From: Leeuwenhoekiella marinoflava DSM 3653
GTDB taxonomy: Bacteria; Bacteroidota; Bacteroidia; Flavobacteriales; Flavobacteriaceae
NCBI RefSeq assembly: GCF_900129005.1
Contig: NZ_FQUN01000010.1
Location: forward strand, 124,001-188,000
Length of the DNA stretch: 64,000 nt
Direction of reading: 5' to 3'
Shown: positions 41,596 to 50,403 of the stretch, one piece after another
Position numbering within the stretch: position 1 is the first letter of the stretch
How the letters are laid out: the number at the start of each line of letters is the position of its first letter
Translations under genes and position numbers: made by a program
The notes under the pieces: model-generated
Seen by the model: only the letters and a program-made list of their open reading frames with translations
Database searches by the model: none
Told to the model about the DNA's origin: nothing

Positions 41596-43452
41596 TTAGT
41601 TTAGATTAAGATTCCAATATGAAGTATTACTAATTGTGGCCGGTATATAGCCTGCTTCAAAACCAGTATTAGTAGTTTCCCATAAATAGTATTTAGTACC
41701 GTTTACCCATTTATAATTAGGCGAAAGAATGGGAAGATCAATTCCTAAAATGGAATGTTTGTATTTTTCACTTCCAAAAATAACAACATCATAACCTTCC
41801 TGCTTAAGAAGTCCATAGAGAAATAAAGTGCGGGTATCGCAATCCCCTTTTAAATTCATCAAGAATTCTGCTGGTGCATTAATCCCGTGTTTTACATTAG
41901 GCTCACACGGACTCGTTGCTAATAAATCTCTAAGAAACGGATCCTGATAGGAAAATGGGTTACAAGTATTCTCAATAATTACATAATACGGTATACTTTG
42001 AACCATACTTACGATCATATTGGCATAGGCTACTTTATCAAGATTTCTCGAGTCCCTCAGTTTTCTGAGCTCAGGAATTAATAGATTATACGAGTTTAAA
42101 GATGCTCCCCTATTCAAAATAGCAAGCATTTGATTGTAATCTCGTGAACTGGATATACCATTAATGCTATTGCGCAATTTTGAAGCTGCGTTTACATCTG
42201 TTCCCGCTATGGAAAGCGTAGCAGTATAGCTATTATTGAGATAATCGTTCCATTGTAATCTGTGTGTATAAAGTTGTTCGGTAAACTCAGTAGCTTCTTC
42301 TACAACAGGAGGTGGAATGCGATTAGATTCTGTTTTATGATCTTGATAGTAGGATATATTTTCTATAAATTTCAATACACCCACTATTAAAAATAAGCCA
42401 ACTGCAATTCCAAATAACCACTTGAACAAGTTAAAAACCACTACTATAAATCGGTTGATAAAACGGGGAAGAATAGTTAGTAACCATATACCAAATATGC
42501 TTAGGGCAAAGATAAAAAACCATTGCCCCATAACCGCAATCATAAAAATCAGTATAAATATGCCTATACCTGCTGTAAATATTCCTCCTAGGATATCCCA
42601 GCAACCCGTGGCCTCATAATTGAATCTATCACTTTTAATGCGGGTATTTTCCCAACGATACTTTGCTTTGTCGAAAGACTGGGAACTGCTTTTGTATAAT
42701 TCATCATAAATTCCCTTTAAACTGCGCGGCCCATTTACACCATCCTTATATACAGTATCGCCAATCCACTTTGAAGTGCCAACATCAAATTCTTCTTCTA
42801 AGTCTGTAAAATTTGCTTCAATGAAATGATCTTGCAGAACTTCCAGTTCAAATTCCTGAGGGCAATTTTGATACGCCGCTCCCCATCCGAGAAAGTCCTG
42901 GCTTGCATCTGGAGAAGCTTTAACCAGTATTAGGTCGCCTGCTTTATAAAAATCCTGTTGAGGTATTAATGCTATTTTACCGCTCCCGTAACTCTCTGTA
43001 TGTATTTCATATAAATTCTCATACTCAATACGTTCTTTGGGTATTTTAATCAACCCATATGCTTTAACTCGTATGGTAGAGCTGAGTTCATTTCCCGCTT
43101 TTGTACTGTTAAAGCGTTTACCGCTAATATTACCATTTGCATCTACATAGGCATCATCAATTATGATTTCATCATATTTCAACCGGTAGGGCTTACTAAA
43201 ATCATTCGCTACAATGGTCAGGATTTCATCAGGAAGGGAAAGTGTTGAGACTTTATTTTTATTAATTGAAGGTGGAATTTCTGGCGCGAGATATTTATGA
43301 GCTACCTGTAATTCGACCCCTGCAATACTCTTAATATCAAACAACTCACTATGCACCGTCGCAGCTGACTTCTTGCCATATGCTTTAAACTGTAAAAAGC
43401 CCTCAACGTAGTTATAGTCCTCGTAAGGAATAATCTTTTCAATTACCTTCAT
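41596..43452 (-). CDS. Membrane protein with transglutaminase-like C-terminal domain
   Basis: About 618 residues, built in three parts. The N-terminal 220 residues are all-beta, with a segment (SGKIALIPQQDFYKAGDLIL and LGWGAAYQNCPQEFELEVLQ) like an InlB/bacterial repeat fold. Three hydrophobic segments lie at about 285-385. After a proline-rich linker comes a transglutaminase/protease-like fold with a Cys-His-acid set: GDCDTRT (Cys about 538), KHSILGI (His about 566) and WETT (Glu about 592). It may cut or crosslink protein outside the membrane. I take ATG at 43452; a TTG lies one codon upstream. It overlaps the DUF4407-like gene by 14 bases. Confidence 0.65.
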   Translation of the reverse strand: MKVIEKIIPYEDYNYVEGFLQFKAYGKKSAATVHSELFDIKSIAGVELQVAHKYLAPEIPPSINKNKVSTLSLPDEILTIVANDFSKPYRLKYDEIIIDDAYVDANGNISGKRFNSTKAGNELSSTIRVKAYGLIKIPKERIEYENLYEIHTESYGSGKIALIPQQDFYKAGDLILVKASPDASQDFLGWGAAYQNCPQEFELEVLQDHFIEANFTDLEEEFDVGTSKWIGDTVYKDGVNGPRSLKGIYDELYKSSSQSFDKAKYRWENTRIKSDRFNYEATGCWDILGGIFTAGIGIFILIFMIAVMGQWFFIFALSIFGIWLLTILPRFINRFIVVVFNLFKWLFGIAVGLFLIVGVLKFIENISYYQDHKTESNRIPPPVVEEATEFTEQLYTHRLQWNDYLNNSYTATLSIAGTDVNAASKLRNSINGISSSRDYNQMLAILNRGASLNSYNLLIPELRKLRDSRNLDKVAYANMIVSMVQSIPYYVIIENTCNPFSYQDPFLRDLLATSPCEPNVKHGINAPAEFLMNLKGDCDTRTLFLYGLLKQEGYDVVIFGSEKYKHSILGIDLPILSPNYKWVNGTKYYLWETTNTGFEAGYIPATISNTSYWNLNLN

Positions 43453-44341
43453 CAAGTAACCATTTTAAGAATTCATCCTTATTTCTCTCTTTAGGCTTAG
43501 GCTTTAATCTTGTATTATAAGGCGGATCAAGGTATGCTGTTTTATATCGGTAATTGGTATCTGCACTAAACCCGCTAAGTATGGCATTATACTCATTAAC
43601 AAAGGCTGCATGATGTTGATCAATGACTTTGGTTTGTATTCTACGCTTAACCTTATAATAATTGTTTGAAATGCTGATAAATCTTTTGAGGAATACGGGG
43701 GCGATAAATAAAGAAATTATACCCATAGAAATCAGAAGAGACAGGCTTACCATAAAATAATTCACAGGTCTTTGGTCAGAACGGTCTACATAAAACAGCG
43801 TATTTAAAATGATCACTTTTTGAATGAAGTAATTATTGCTATCCTGTTCTTTTTGAAATAACGCCAATTCATCCATATTCTGAAAATTAAAATGACGCTC
43901 GTAGTTTTTTAATTCTACGTCTTTGTAATGTGTTATTTCACGAGTTAGATAAGACTTAAAAATTAGTGAGTTTATGGGTTGTGCAACTAAATACCCCAGT
44001 GCTATCAAAAATAGGATTCGTATCAGAAAGGAAATTCGTTTCCCTGTTTTTGAATCCTTAGCCTCTGGCAGCACATTACGGCTTAATGTATGTAACAGAA
44101 AGAGATAAAGAATCAAAATAAATAAGCCACAGTAAGCACCAACCAAAACATCAGCTACCGCAGATTCCAGGATTTGATCAATGCCATACGCTATACTGAG
44201 CGTTGAGGAAATACTGATAAGTAATACCAGTAAACCAATCAACCCAAACCTAAAGCCTATTTTAGAACTACACTGACTCAGTATGTGTGGATCTTCCCCT
44301 GCAAACCACCAGAGCACGGAATTGTTGATAAGCTTGCTCAT
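43439..44341 (-). CDS. DUF4407-like membrane protein, short paralogue
   Basis: A 300-residue membrane protein with about four segments. Its N-terminus, WFAGEDPHILSQCSSKIGFRFG, has the same arrangement as the DUF4407 protein upstream (KAAGGDAFILSQATYSDQIKY), with a shared A-G-x-D-x-x-I-L-S-Q. It lacks the long coiled coil. The family has no known biochemical role. It overlaps the upstream DUF4407 gene by four bases. Confidence 0.65.
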   Translation of the reverse strand: MSKLINNSVLWWFAGEDPHILSQCSSKIGFRFGLIGLLVLLISISSTLSIAYGIDQILESAVADVLVGAYCGLFILILYLFLLHTLSRNVLPEAKDSKTGKRISFLIRILFLIALGYLVAQPINSLIFKSYLTREITHYKDVELKNYERHFNFQNMDELALFQKEQDSNNYFIQKVIILNTLFYVDRSDQRPVNYFMVSLSLLISMGIISLFIAPVFLKRFISISNNYYKVKRRIQTKVIDQHHAAFVNEYNAILSGFSADTNYRYKTAYLDPPYNTRLKPKPKERNKDEFLKWLLDEGN

Positions 44342-45603
44342 GACTCATAGGTTATAAAGCTTTCTGGATTCTCATCAATTTTTTTCTTTTCCTGTTCTTC
44401 GAACTTTTCTATAGCATATTTAGTTATACGCAATTGAGCATCCAGAAATTCTTTCTTCTCATTAATATGTTTTTCTGCTGCCAGATACCTTACCAATTCT
44501 CGTTGAACACCCTCCTTATCTTCGTAATAATCTTCTTCTACGTAAATTCCATTCTCTGCCAATTCCAGCTGCTTGTAATTATCAGACATATAATCATAGG
44601 GAGATTTGATTAGCATCAGTTTAAAGAATATGGGGGTTAACTCGATGGCTAAGAACAGAAGGGTTAAAAACCACGATACCGCCGGATATTCTTCTTCGGC
44701 TAAACCTATCCGTATTGCCAGTCCATCAAGCAACTTAGCTTCCTTCTCAATATCTTTAAATTTATCCTTCTCATCAGCTAATAGATTTTTCCGTTCATCA
44801 AGAAGACTTTGATAACTAAGATCCCCTTTAATTTCATTTATTTTTTCTTGAATCTTTGCCTGCTGCCTTTTGAATTCATCACATTTTCCTCTACACCCGC
44901 CATTTGAATTTTCATACTCAATTTTTTCCTGCAGTCTATCATAATCATCCTGATACTCGTTTAATCTTTGTTTATAGCTAGCAATATCGCTATCCAGCTG
45001 TACCAAAGTCGCTTTATCTGTCTCTTTGACTTTTTCAATTTCATTTTTATAAAAATCCTTTTGAATTGAACTCAAATGCCTATCGATTTCGCCTTTTAAA
45101 ATTCGTATCTCTAATGGTTTAGAAATAGACACCGCGATTATTATCCCCATGATTAATCGAGGTAAAGCACCCTTGAGTTCGCCCCAAGTAATAGCTTCCG
45201 TACCATCACCCTTACCGGTACTGGTGACAATAAACCGATCTATATTATAAATAATGAGACCCCATATTATACCAAATAAAATCGCTGTTAAAACGGTTGG
45301 TATATCTGTAACCTCCTGTATTGCTGAAGTATTTTCTATAACCTGATTTGCGCTAGTAAAACCTGTTTCTACATATTGATTTTCAGTTATATCTTTAGGT
45401 CTGAAAATGGTGTAAAAAGCATAACCTCCACTTAGCCCGGCCATAATTGCTGTTGCCACAACAATACCTCCCAGACAGAAGTATTTAATTTGATCGCTAT
45501 AAGTTGCTTGTGACAGAATGAATGCATCTCCTCCAGCAGCCTTCCAAAAGAGCTTCATTATTTTGGATGGTTGGGATGGTTGGTAGGTTAGTGGTTTATC
45601 CAT
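44338..45603 (-). CDS. DUF4407-family membrane protein with long coiled coil
   Basis: A 421-residue protein with the DUF4407 layout: two membrane segments near the N-terminus (YFCLGGIVVATAIMAGLSGGYAF; LTAILFGIIWGLIIYNIDRF, where N-I-D-R-F is a family mark), a third (RLIMGIIIAVSISKPLEI), a long coiled coil (about 175-300, with KETDKATLVQLDSDIASYKQ), and a last segment (SWFLTLLFLAIELTPIFFKLML) before a charged tail. The role of DUF4407 is not known. It is preceded by a small basic protein gene (eight-base overlap) and followed by a shorter paralogue. Confidence 0.8.
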   Translation of the reverse strand: MDKPLTYQPSQPSKIMKLFWKAAGGDAFILSQATYSDQIKYFCLGGIVVATAIMAGLSGGYAFYTIFRPKDITENQYVETGFTSANQVIENTSAIQEVTDIPTVLTAILFGIIWGLIIYNIDRFIVTSTGKGDGTEAITWGELKGALPRLIMGIIIAVSISKPLEIRILKGEIDRHLSSIQKDFYKNEIEKVKETDKATLVQLDSDIASYKQRLNEYQDDYDRLQEKIEYENSNGGCRGKCDEFKRQQAKIQEKINEIKGDLSYQSLLDERKNLLADEKDKFKDIEKEAKLLDGLAIRIGLAEEEYPAVSWFLTLLFLAIELTPIFFKLMLIKSPYDYMSDNYKQLELAENGIYVEEDYYEDKEGVQRELVRYLAAEKHINEKKEFLDAQLRITKYAIEKFEEQEKKKIDENPESFITYES

Positions 45604-46120
45604 TTTTCTTTTTGAGGTTAATTAGTGAATAGTGCTTATCAACAAGCTTTACATTCTTATTTAGGGTTAAATCATTTTTCTTTTGAAGTATGAACTCATG
45701 CAAGGGTATAAGTTGTAAACCCTTTGATAGATTAATATCTTTTATACGCAGAGATGGACTTTGTCTTTCCATTTTGGCAGATAGAGGGCGGCGGGAATCT
45801 AAAAAGCATAATGTTGATACATTTACAAACATTGGAGTAATATCAACAGACTCATAATGAATAGTTCTTTTAAAAAGCCCCTTAATATCAATTTTAATAA
45901 AACTATCTTGATAAAGTCCACATACATAAACCTCACGCCATTTAACCTTATAGTCATTTATTTTAATGCGATAACCTCCGTATACTTTTATGTGAACACG
46001 ATATAGCTGTTGTGATGACTTATTAATACCGTATACTTCTATTAATTTTATTTTGGAATTAAACACCCCTCTAAAAAATCGTTTGACGTATAATAAGTTC
46101 ATAAAATCGATAATAGCCAA
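45596..46120 (-). CDS. Basic protein of unknown function, first gene of the membrane operon
   Basis: A 174-residue basic, beta-strand-rich protein without signal or membrane segments (LIEVYGINKSSQQLYRVHIK; YGGYRIKINDYKVKWREVYV). I do not recognise it. It overlaps the DUF4407 start by eight bases and begins 158 bases from the divergent gene at 46279. Confidence 0.5.
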   Translation of the reverse strand: MAIIDFMNLLYVKRFFRGVFNSKIKLIEVYGINKSSQQLYRVHIKVYGGYRIKINDYKVKWREVYVCGLYQDSFIKIDIKGLFKRTIHYESVDITPMFVNVSTLCFLDSRRPLSAKMERQSPSLRIKDINLSKGLQLIPLHEFILQKKNDLTLNKNVKLVDKHYSLINLKKKNG

Positions 46121-46278
46121 TTGGAGTACTAAAATAGACTATTCAATATTTTGGTTTTTACGCATTTCTGTATTCCCTTAAAAAAAGGGGAAAAATACCC
46201 GCTATTGGGGATTGTTAATAAAAGCTAAAAGAGCTTACTTTATGAGAACTAATCAACTAACAATCAAAAACCTACATT

Positions 46279-47511
46279 ATGAAAAGGATTATTTTTATTT
46301 TGATCAGCCTGGGTATAGTCTCTTTTAAATTACAAGGACAGTCTTTTAACGTTGATAAAGATACCTTGCAACGGACGGACAAAACGGGCATCTACACCTT
46401 CTCTATTCTAAAGGCAAAATTACCTACTCAAGATGCTAAAAATTATATCCTTGAACTTAATCCTGATAGCAAAAGTTCCTTAAATACCTCTGACTATATC
46501 CTATCATATAAACCTACAAACCTAACTACACTGGAGGATAAAGAAAAAATTAGCTTCTATTTGGAACTTAAAGAAGATTCTATACAAGATAGACCCCGTA
46601 ACTTACTCCTAAATCTTACTTTAAACGATACGGTCAAAAAAGAAAAAACAAATACAGATCAATTAGATTTACATATTTTACCGTTCTCTAAAGTAAATAC
46701 TCAATATGCCTATTTAGCTTATATAGGTACCAATTTTGATCTAGTAGATGGGATTAAAACCAATAATCTATTTTTTGCAGCCAATGTCTACTTAGATCCT
46801 ATGCCTAAAAAAACAGGCTGGTATCTTAGTCTTTATGGCAACAGAACATTTACCGCTACAGATTCCACACAAGTATCAGGAAGAGAACAGCGTATAGAAC
46901 GTATCAATGCAGACAGTATCTTGGTTTACAGGGAAAATGCGACGCTCGTACGCACTAGTGTTTCTGATAATTTAGGGGCTCATACAAGTTTTCTATGGAA
47001 CCTAACCAACTTCAATAGCAATACCAAATTAATGGTTTCAGCATCTACTGAATTCATATGGCGCAGGACTCAAGTCAATTCTCTTTATAAGGATGGTGTT
47101 CCTACAGATACCGTTGGTATGGCACGACCTATTCGCACGAGTATTATACAGCCGCCTAACAACTTCACCACATACTCTAATGAGTTCTCGTTTAATATTG
47201 GCCCCGGTCTGTTTCTATCACATCAAACAAATAAAATGAGTGTACGTTTACAAGTATCTTCAGGCTATATCAGTGAATACATTCCAAGATATAAAACACT
47301 AAACAGTGTTTTAGAACGGAATTATCATAATCAATCTGACGTCTATTTTTTAGGTAGGGCTTGGATTACGGAAGCTACTTCAGGAATCACCTTGCAGGCA
47401 GAAGTTACAAATACGCTGATAAATCCTCGTCCATTCTTCTCTGTAACCTTATCTAAGGCAATAAACTTTAAAAATCTAGGAACCATATTTAGTCCTATAA
47501 CGACGAGGTAA
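46279..47511 (+). CDS. Secreted beta-barrel-like protein, unknown
   Basis: A 410-residue protein with a signal peptide (MKRIIFILISLGIVSFKLQG) and many alternating strands after about residue 150 (YAYLAYIGTNFDLVDGI; GWYLSLYGNRTF; FFSVTLSKAINF), suggesting an outer-membrane barrel. The region 20-140 looks like a soluble beta domain. It is divergent from the membrane operon, 158 bases apart, and could be co-regulated with it. A strong terminator follows. No known family is recognised. Confidence 0.55.
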   Translation: MKRIIFILISLGIVSFKLQGQSFNVDKDTLQRTDKTGIYTFSILKAKLPTQDAKNYILELNPDSKSSLNTSDYILSYKPTNLTTLEDKEKISFYLELKEDSIQDRPRNLLLNLTLNDTVKKEKTNTDQLDLHILPFSKVNTQYAYLAYIGTNFDLVDGIKTNNLFFAANVYLDPMPKKTGWYLSLYGNRTFTATDSTQVSGREQRIERINADSILVYRENATLVRTSVSDNLGAHTSFLWNLTNFNSNTKLMVSASTEFIWRRTQVNSLYKDGVPTDTVGMARPIRTSIIQPPNNFTTYSNEFSFNIGPGLFLSHQTNKMSVRLQVSSGYISEYIPRYKTLNSVLERNYHNQSDVYFLGRAWITEATSGITLQAEVTNTLINPRPFFSVTLSKAINFKNLGTIFSPITTR

Positions 47512-47611
47512 CAACTTTCATTAAAAGTATTCCACTATAATACATTTCTCCTTTCCTTAATTAATTGATCCATTTTTAAGAGACAGTCGGTGTCTTTATA
47601 ATTTAAACACC

Positions 47612-47645
47612 AAAAAACCCGCTAGGTCCATAGCGGGTTTCTTTG
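47612..47645 (+). terminator. Strong terminator after the barrel-like gene
   Basis: AAACCCGCTA (47615-47624), loop GGTCCA, TAGCGGGTTT (47631-47640), then CTTTG. A perfect 10-bp stem with an A-run before and T-run after, so it may work in both directions. Confidence 0.85.
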
Positions 47646-48001
47646 TTTAATGCTTTGAATACTACTAATTCAAGTAACTAAAGGTCACGGTATAAAAATC
47701 CACTGCCCCACAGAGCATCGCATCAAAAAGTGTCAGTTCACGTGTTTGCTTGAGGTCTCCGCCAAAAGCTAACGTATCGAGAACTGTCAGTTCGAGTGAT
47801 TTTTGAGAACCTGAGTTCGAAAAAATTGTTCCCGAAAGCTTTCGGGAGAGAACTCCGCTTAGCTTGAAACATACTAACCATGAAGACTTCTCGATACCAC
47901 GAAGCTGTGCTCCCGCTACGCTTCGTCTACTCGAAGTGATATAAGATTGCTCAGTTGCTGCAACTCCTTTGAAAGGACTGTCAACTGCCTACTGAGACTG
48001 C
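47646..48001. repeat. Spacer with short dispersed repeats
   Basis: About 350 bases without a gene. It holds the perfect palindrome CCCGAAAGCTTTCGGG (47832-47847), related short words (ACTGTCAGTTCGAGTG, CTACTCGAAGTGA) and the 17-base word CTGCCTACTGAGACTGC (47985-48001), which recurs at 50278-50294. Such words are common in flavobacterial intergenic DNA. No promoter or RNA gene is recognised. Confidence 0.5.
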
Positions 48002-48550
48002 TCACTTTTGAATTTCCTTTAAAAATCGCAGTTCTACCCGCATCTTATAGATCACCAGAATTAAAATGGCCAATATAGATATCCATCCCGAAATGAGCAG
48101 ATACTGGTAAAAGCCGCTAGAAAATGCAGTCTTAAAATAAGGTAGCAACAGGTAAAACCCGTAGCTGTATACGGCAAAGCAAAGCGGGGTAATCGCAAAA
48201 TGGATAAGCCGTCTCTGCCGGTAATACTTGTGCAAATAGTTTTGAAAATCCTGCGGACTCAAACGGATCAAGTGCTGCTCTTTTCGGTAGCGGGTCATCC
48301 CTTCTAAAACCACCCGAAAAACCAGACTGCCTATCATAAGGCTCAGGCCTGTACTAAATGCATTCCATTGAGACCTAGCAAAAGTCAGGGCATATACGGC
48401 CAGGATGACTACAGTTAAGCTCATGACGATAATACCTACCCATTGGGTACTGCGCTGCTTTTTGGCTTTGCCTATAAGTGCTTTAAGACTATCTGCATCA
48501 AATTCCGGTTGCTGCAGTTTCCAAAGTGGAGTCAATTCATCATGTTCCAT
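48002..48550 (-). CDS. Membrane protein coupled to an ECF sigma factor (possible anti-sigma)
   Basis: A 182-residue protein with four hydrophobic segments (WVGIIVMSLTVVILAVYAL; FSTGLSLMIGSLVFRVVLEG; IHFAITPLCFAVYSYGFYLL; YLLISGWISILAILILVIY). The N-terminal 35 residues (LTPLWKLQQPEFDADSLKALI) lie in the cytoplasm and could bind sigma. It starts inside the sigma gene (ten-base overlap), which is how anti-sigma factors are often arranged, but there is no known anti-sigma motif. Confidence 0.65.
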   Translation of the reverse strand: MEHDELTPLWKLQQPEFDADSLKALIGKAKKQRSTQWVGIIVMSLTVVILAVYALTFARSQWNAFSTGLSLMIGSLVFRVVLEGMTRYRKEQHLIRLSPQDFQNYLHKYYRQRRLIHFAITPLCFAVYSYGFYLLLPYFKTAFSSGFYQYLLISGWISILAILILVIYKMRVELRFLKEIQK

Positions 48551-49037
48551 AAGTCATACAGTTTAAAAGGGCTTTGCGAATACGCAAAAGCCGGGTGCGT
48601 ACCGCCCCATGTTTGAGGCCGGTAGTCGCGGCGATTTCCTGCTGGGGTACTTCTTCAAGCTCCAGCAGAATCAGCATCTTGTTTTTTTCAGTTAATTGAT
48701 CAATACAGGTGTAGAGTTTTGCAATGCGGGTATCCTGCGAGGGTTGTTCCTGCTCCCGGTCGGGTTCGGGCTGGTCTGGGATGCTCTGGTTCAAGCCTTC
48801 GGTTTTAGGCTTTTTGCGCAAATCGGACAGGCACACGTTTACCGCAATCCGGTAGATCCAGGTAGCGATCGCGGCATCCCCTTTAAAGGATTGCCGATGC
48901 TTCCAGACTTTGATAAAGGTTTCCTGTACCCATTCCCGCGCTATCGCATCGCGCCCGCCGGCATAACCCATACACAGCCGGTATACCCGGGGTGCATAGG
49001 CATGATAGAGTTCATCAAAAGGTGTATCGGCATTCAT
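48540..49037 (-). CDS. ECF RNA polymerase sigma factor
   Basis: A 165-residue ECF sigma factor with region 2 at about 10-75 (YHAYAPRVYRLCMGYAGGRDAIAREWVQETFIKVWKH) and region 4 at about 110-160 (LLELEEVPQQEIAATTGLKHGAVRTRLLRIRKAL). It follows the hydrolase gene by three bases and overlaps the membrane protein gene. The target genes are unknown. Confidence 0.92.
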   Translation of the reverse strand: MNADTPFDELYHAYAPRVYRLCMGYAGGRDAIAREWVQETFIKVWKHRQSFKGDAAIATWIYRIAVNVCLSDLRKKPKTEGLNQSIPDQPEPDREQEQPSQDTRIAKLYTCIDQLTEKNKMLILLELEEVPQQEIAATTGLKHGAVRTRLLRIRKALLNCMTYGT

Positions 49038-49040
49038 TCT

Positions 49041-49883
49041 TTAAAAGTCTAATAGACGCTGCAGCTGGATTTTAAACCATTCTGGCTGATCGTACATCAC
49101 AAAATGCGCGGCATCTGTTGCTATCACCAACTCATAGTCCGCAAGATTGGCATACTGGGTGGTATAGGTTTGGCGTACTCCCGCCTCTCCATAAGGCTTA
49201 TCTGCCGCCAGAATAGTAACCGGGGTCCGAATCGTCTTCAGCGATTCTCGCACATCGAATTTAAGATAATCGGTATAACCGTACACATAGGTTTTGCGAT
49301 CGGCTTCCACGATCCAGTTTTTGATACGTTGCTGTGCCTCCGGTTTCAGACTCATCCCCTGAGCCATTTGAGCGGCCATCGCCTCAAACGCGGTAGCATT
49401 CAGTGCCAGTTGCTGGTTGTTGTAGGGGCTGTCATATCCTAAAGCATCAGGATCAAAATTGGGAAAGTACAGGGCTCCCGTGGCCGGCAGCGCATCTACA
49501 ATAATCAATTGCGAAATAAGATCAGGCATACGGGCAGCAAGATCAAGAGCCAGCGTCCCGCCAAGACTGTGACCAATAAGGCTTAGGTTGTTCAGGTTAT
49601 TAATCTGAATATACTCCTGAAGGGCTTCGTTTACTTTAGGCAACCAGGGGAATTCAAGGGCAGGCACCCCCCCAAAACCGGCAAGCGTAACTACGTGGCA
49701 TTCAAAATGCGGCTCTAGATAGGCAATCACTTCATTCCAACCCGAGCCGGGTACCGTAAAACCGGGAATGAGTAAAACAGGATCCCCCTTTCCATACACC
49801 TCCACCTCAATAGGCTTTATAGTATTTTGTGCGGAGATGGAAAGACCTAAGAACAGACCACAAACTAAAAGTACATGCTTCAT
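49041..49883 (-). CDS. Secreted alpha/beta hydrolase
   Basis: A 280-residue protein with a signal peptide (to about residue 18, LGLSISAQ) and an alpha/beta hydrolase fold. The nucleophile elbow is GHSLGG with Ser 106, the oxyanion-region motif LLIPGF lies near 37-42, and the catalytic His is at about 260 (DAAHFVMYDQP). The acid is probably near residue 233 (LAADKPYG). The substrate cannot be deduced. It is the first gene of a unit with an ECF sigma factor, so it may be part of an envelope stress or turnover response. Confidence 0.85.
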   Translation of the reverse strand: MKHVLLVCGLFLGLSISAQNTIKPIEVEVYGKGDPVLLIPGFTVPGSGWNEVIAYLEPHFECHVVTLAGFGGVPALEFPWLPKVNEALQEYIQINNLNNLSLIGHSLGGTLALDLAARMPDLISQLIIVDALPATGALYFPNFDPDALGYDSPYNNQQLALNATAFEAMAAQMAQGMSLKPEAQQRIKNWIVEADRKTYVYGYTDYLKFDVRESLKTIRTPVTILAADKPYGEAGVRQTYTTQYANLADYELVIATDAAHFVMYDQPEWFKIQLQRLLDF

Positions 49884-50403
49884 AATAACAGATTTTAAAA
49901 TTTGCCCTTTAGATGCGGCGCTTAAAAAATGTTACTTGATTAAATGGAATACGCTTAAATTTTGCTTGCTAATGGGGAATGGGTTTAACACTTCTAGACC
50001 TTGAACCCATTGAATAGGAGACTAAATCGCTCTGGCTTCGATAATTTAAAATGCTAAATTCTGTGTAAGGGGTTATTACGAATTTTAATTAGGGAACCCT
50101 GAATTGAAATACCTGTAAACTGCAACTACCAACGGAGACTGCTACACAAATTCTTTGTTCTTTGTTCTTTGTTCTTTGTTCTTAAATTATAAATTTCAAA
50201 TCCAAAAAACTGCCAACTCAAATCTCACCTCTTACCTGTAACCTGTAACTTTCAGCTTGCTAACTGACAACTGCCTACTGCCTACTGAGACTGCAAACTG
50301 ATTTCTTATGTATTCCTCAGATTCTCCTTAAAAACTAGCGAAACCCATTTTCTTTAAACATCTTTGCAGTTACTTTTAAAATTGAAGTAACTGATAAACC
50401 GAA
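49884..50403. other. Spacer with simple repeats
   Basis: About 520 bases without a gene. It contains the TTCTTTG tandem (50151-50183) and a run of related short words (AACTGCCAACT, TACCTGTAACCTGTAAC, CTGCCTACTGCCTACTG, to about 50300). An AT-rich part lies upstream of the monooxygenase. No clear promoter. Confidence 0.5.
50151..50183. repeat. Tandem TTCTTTG heptamer
   Basis: Four full copies and part of a fifth of TTCTTTG, with an exact seven-base period. Such simple tracts can change length by slippage; this one does not lie within a coding frame. Confidence 0.85.

Noticed and set aside
46212-46243. TTG and TACTTTAT as promoter of the barrel-like gene at 46279
   Set aside because: The -7 box differs from TAnnTTTG at two positions and the spacing is 21-22 bases, too weak to list.
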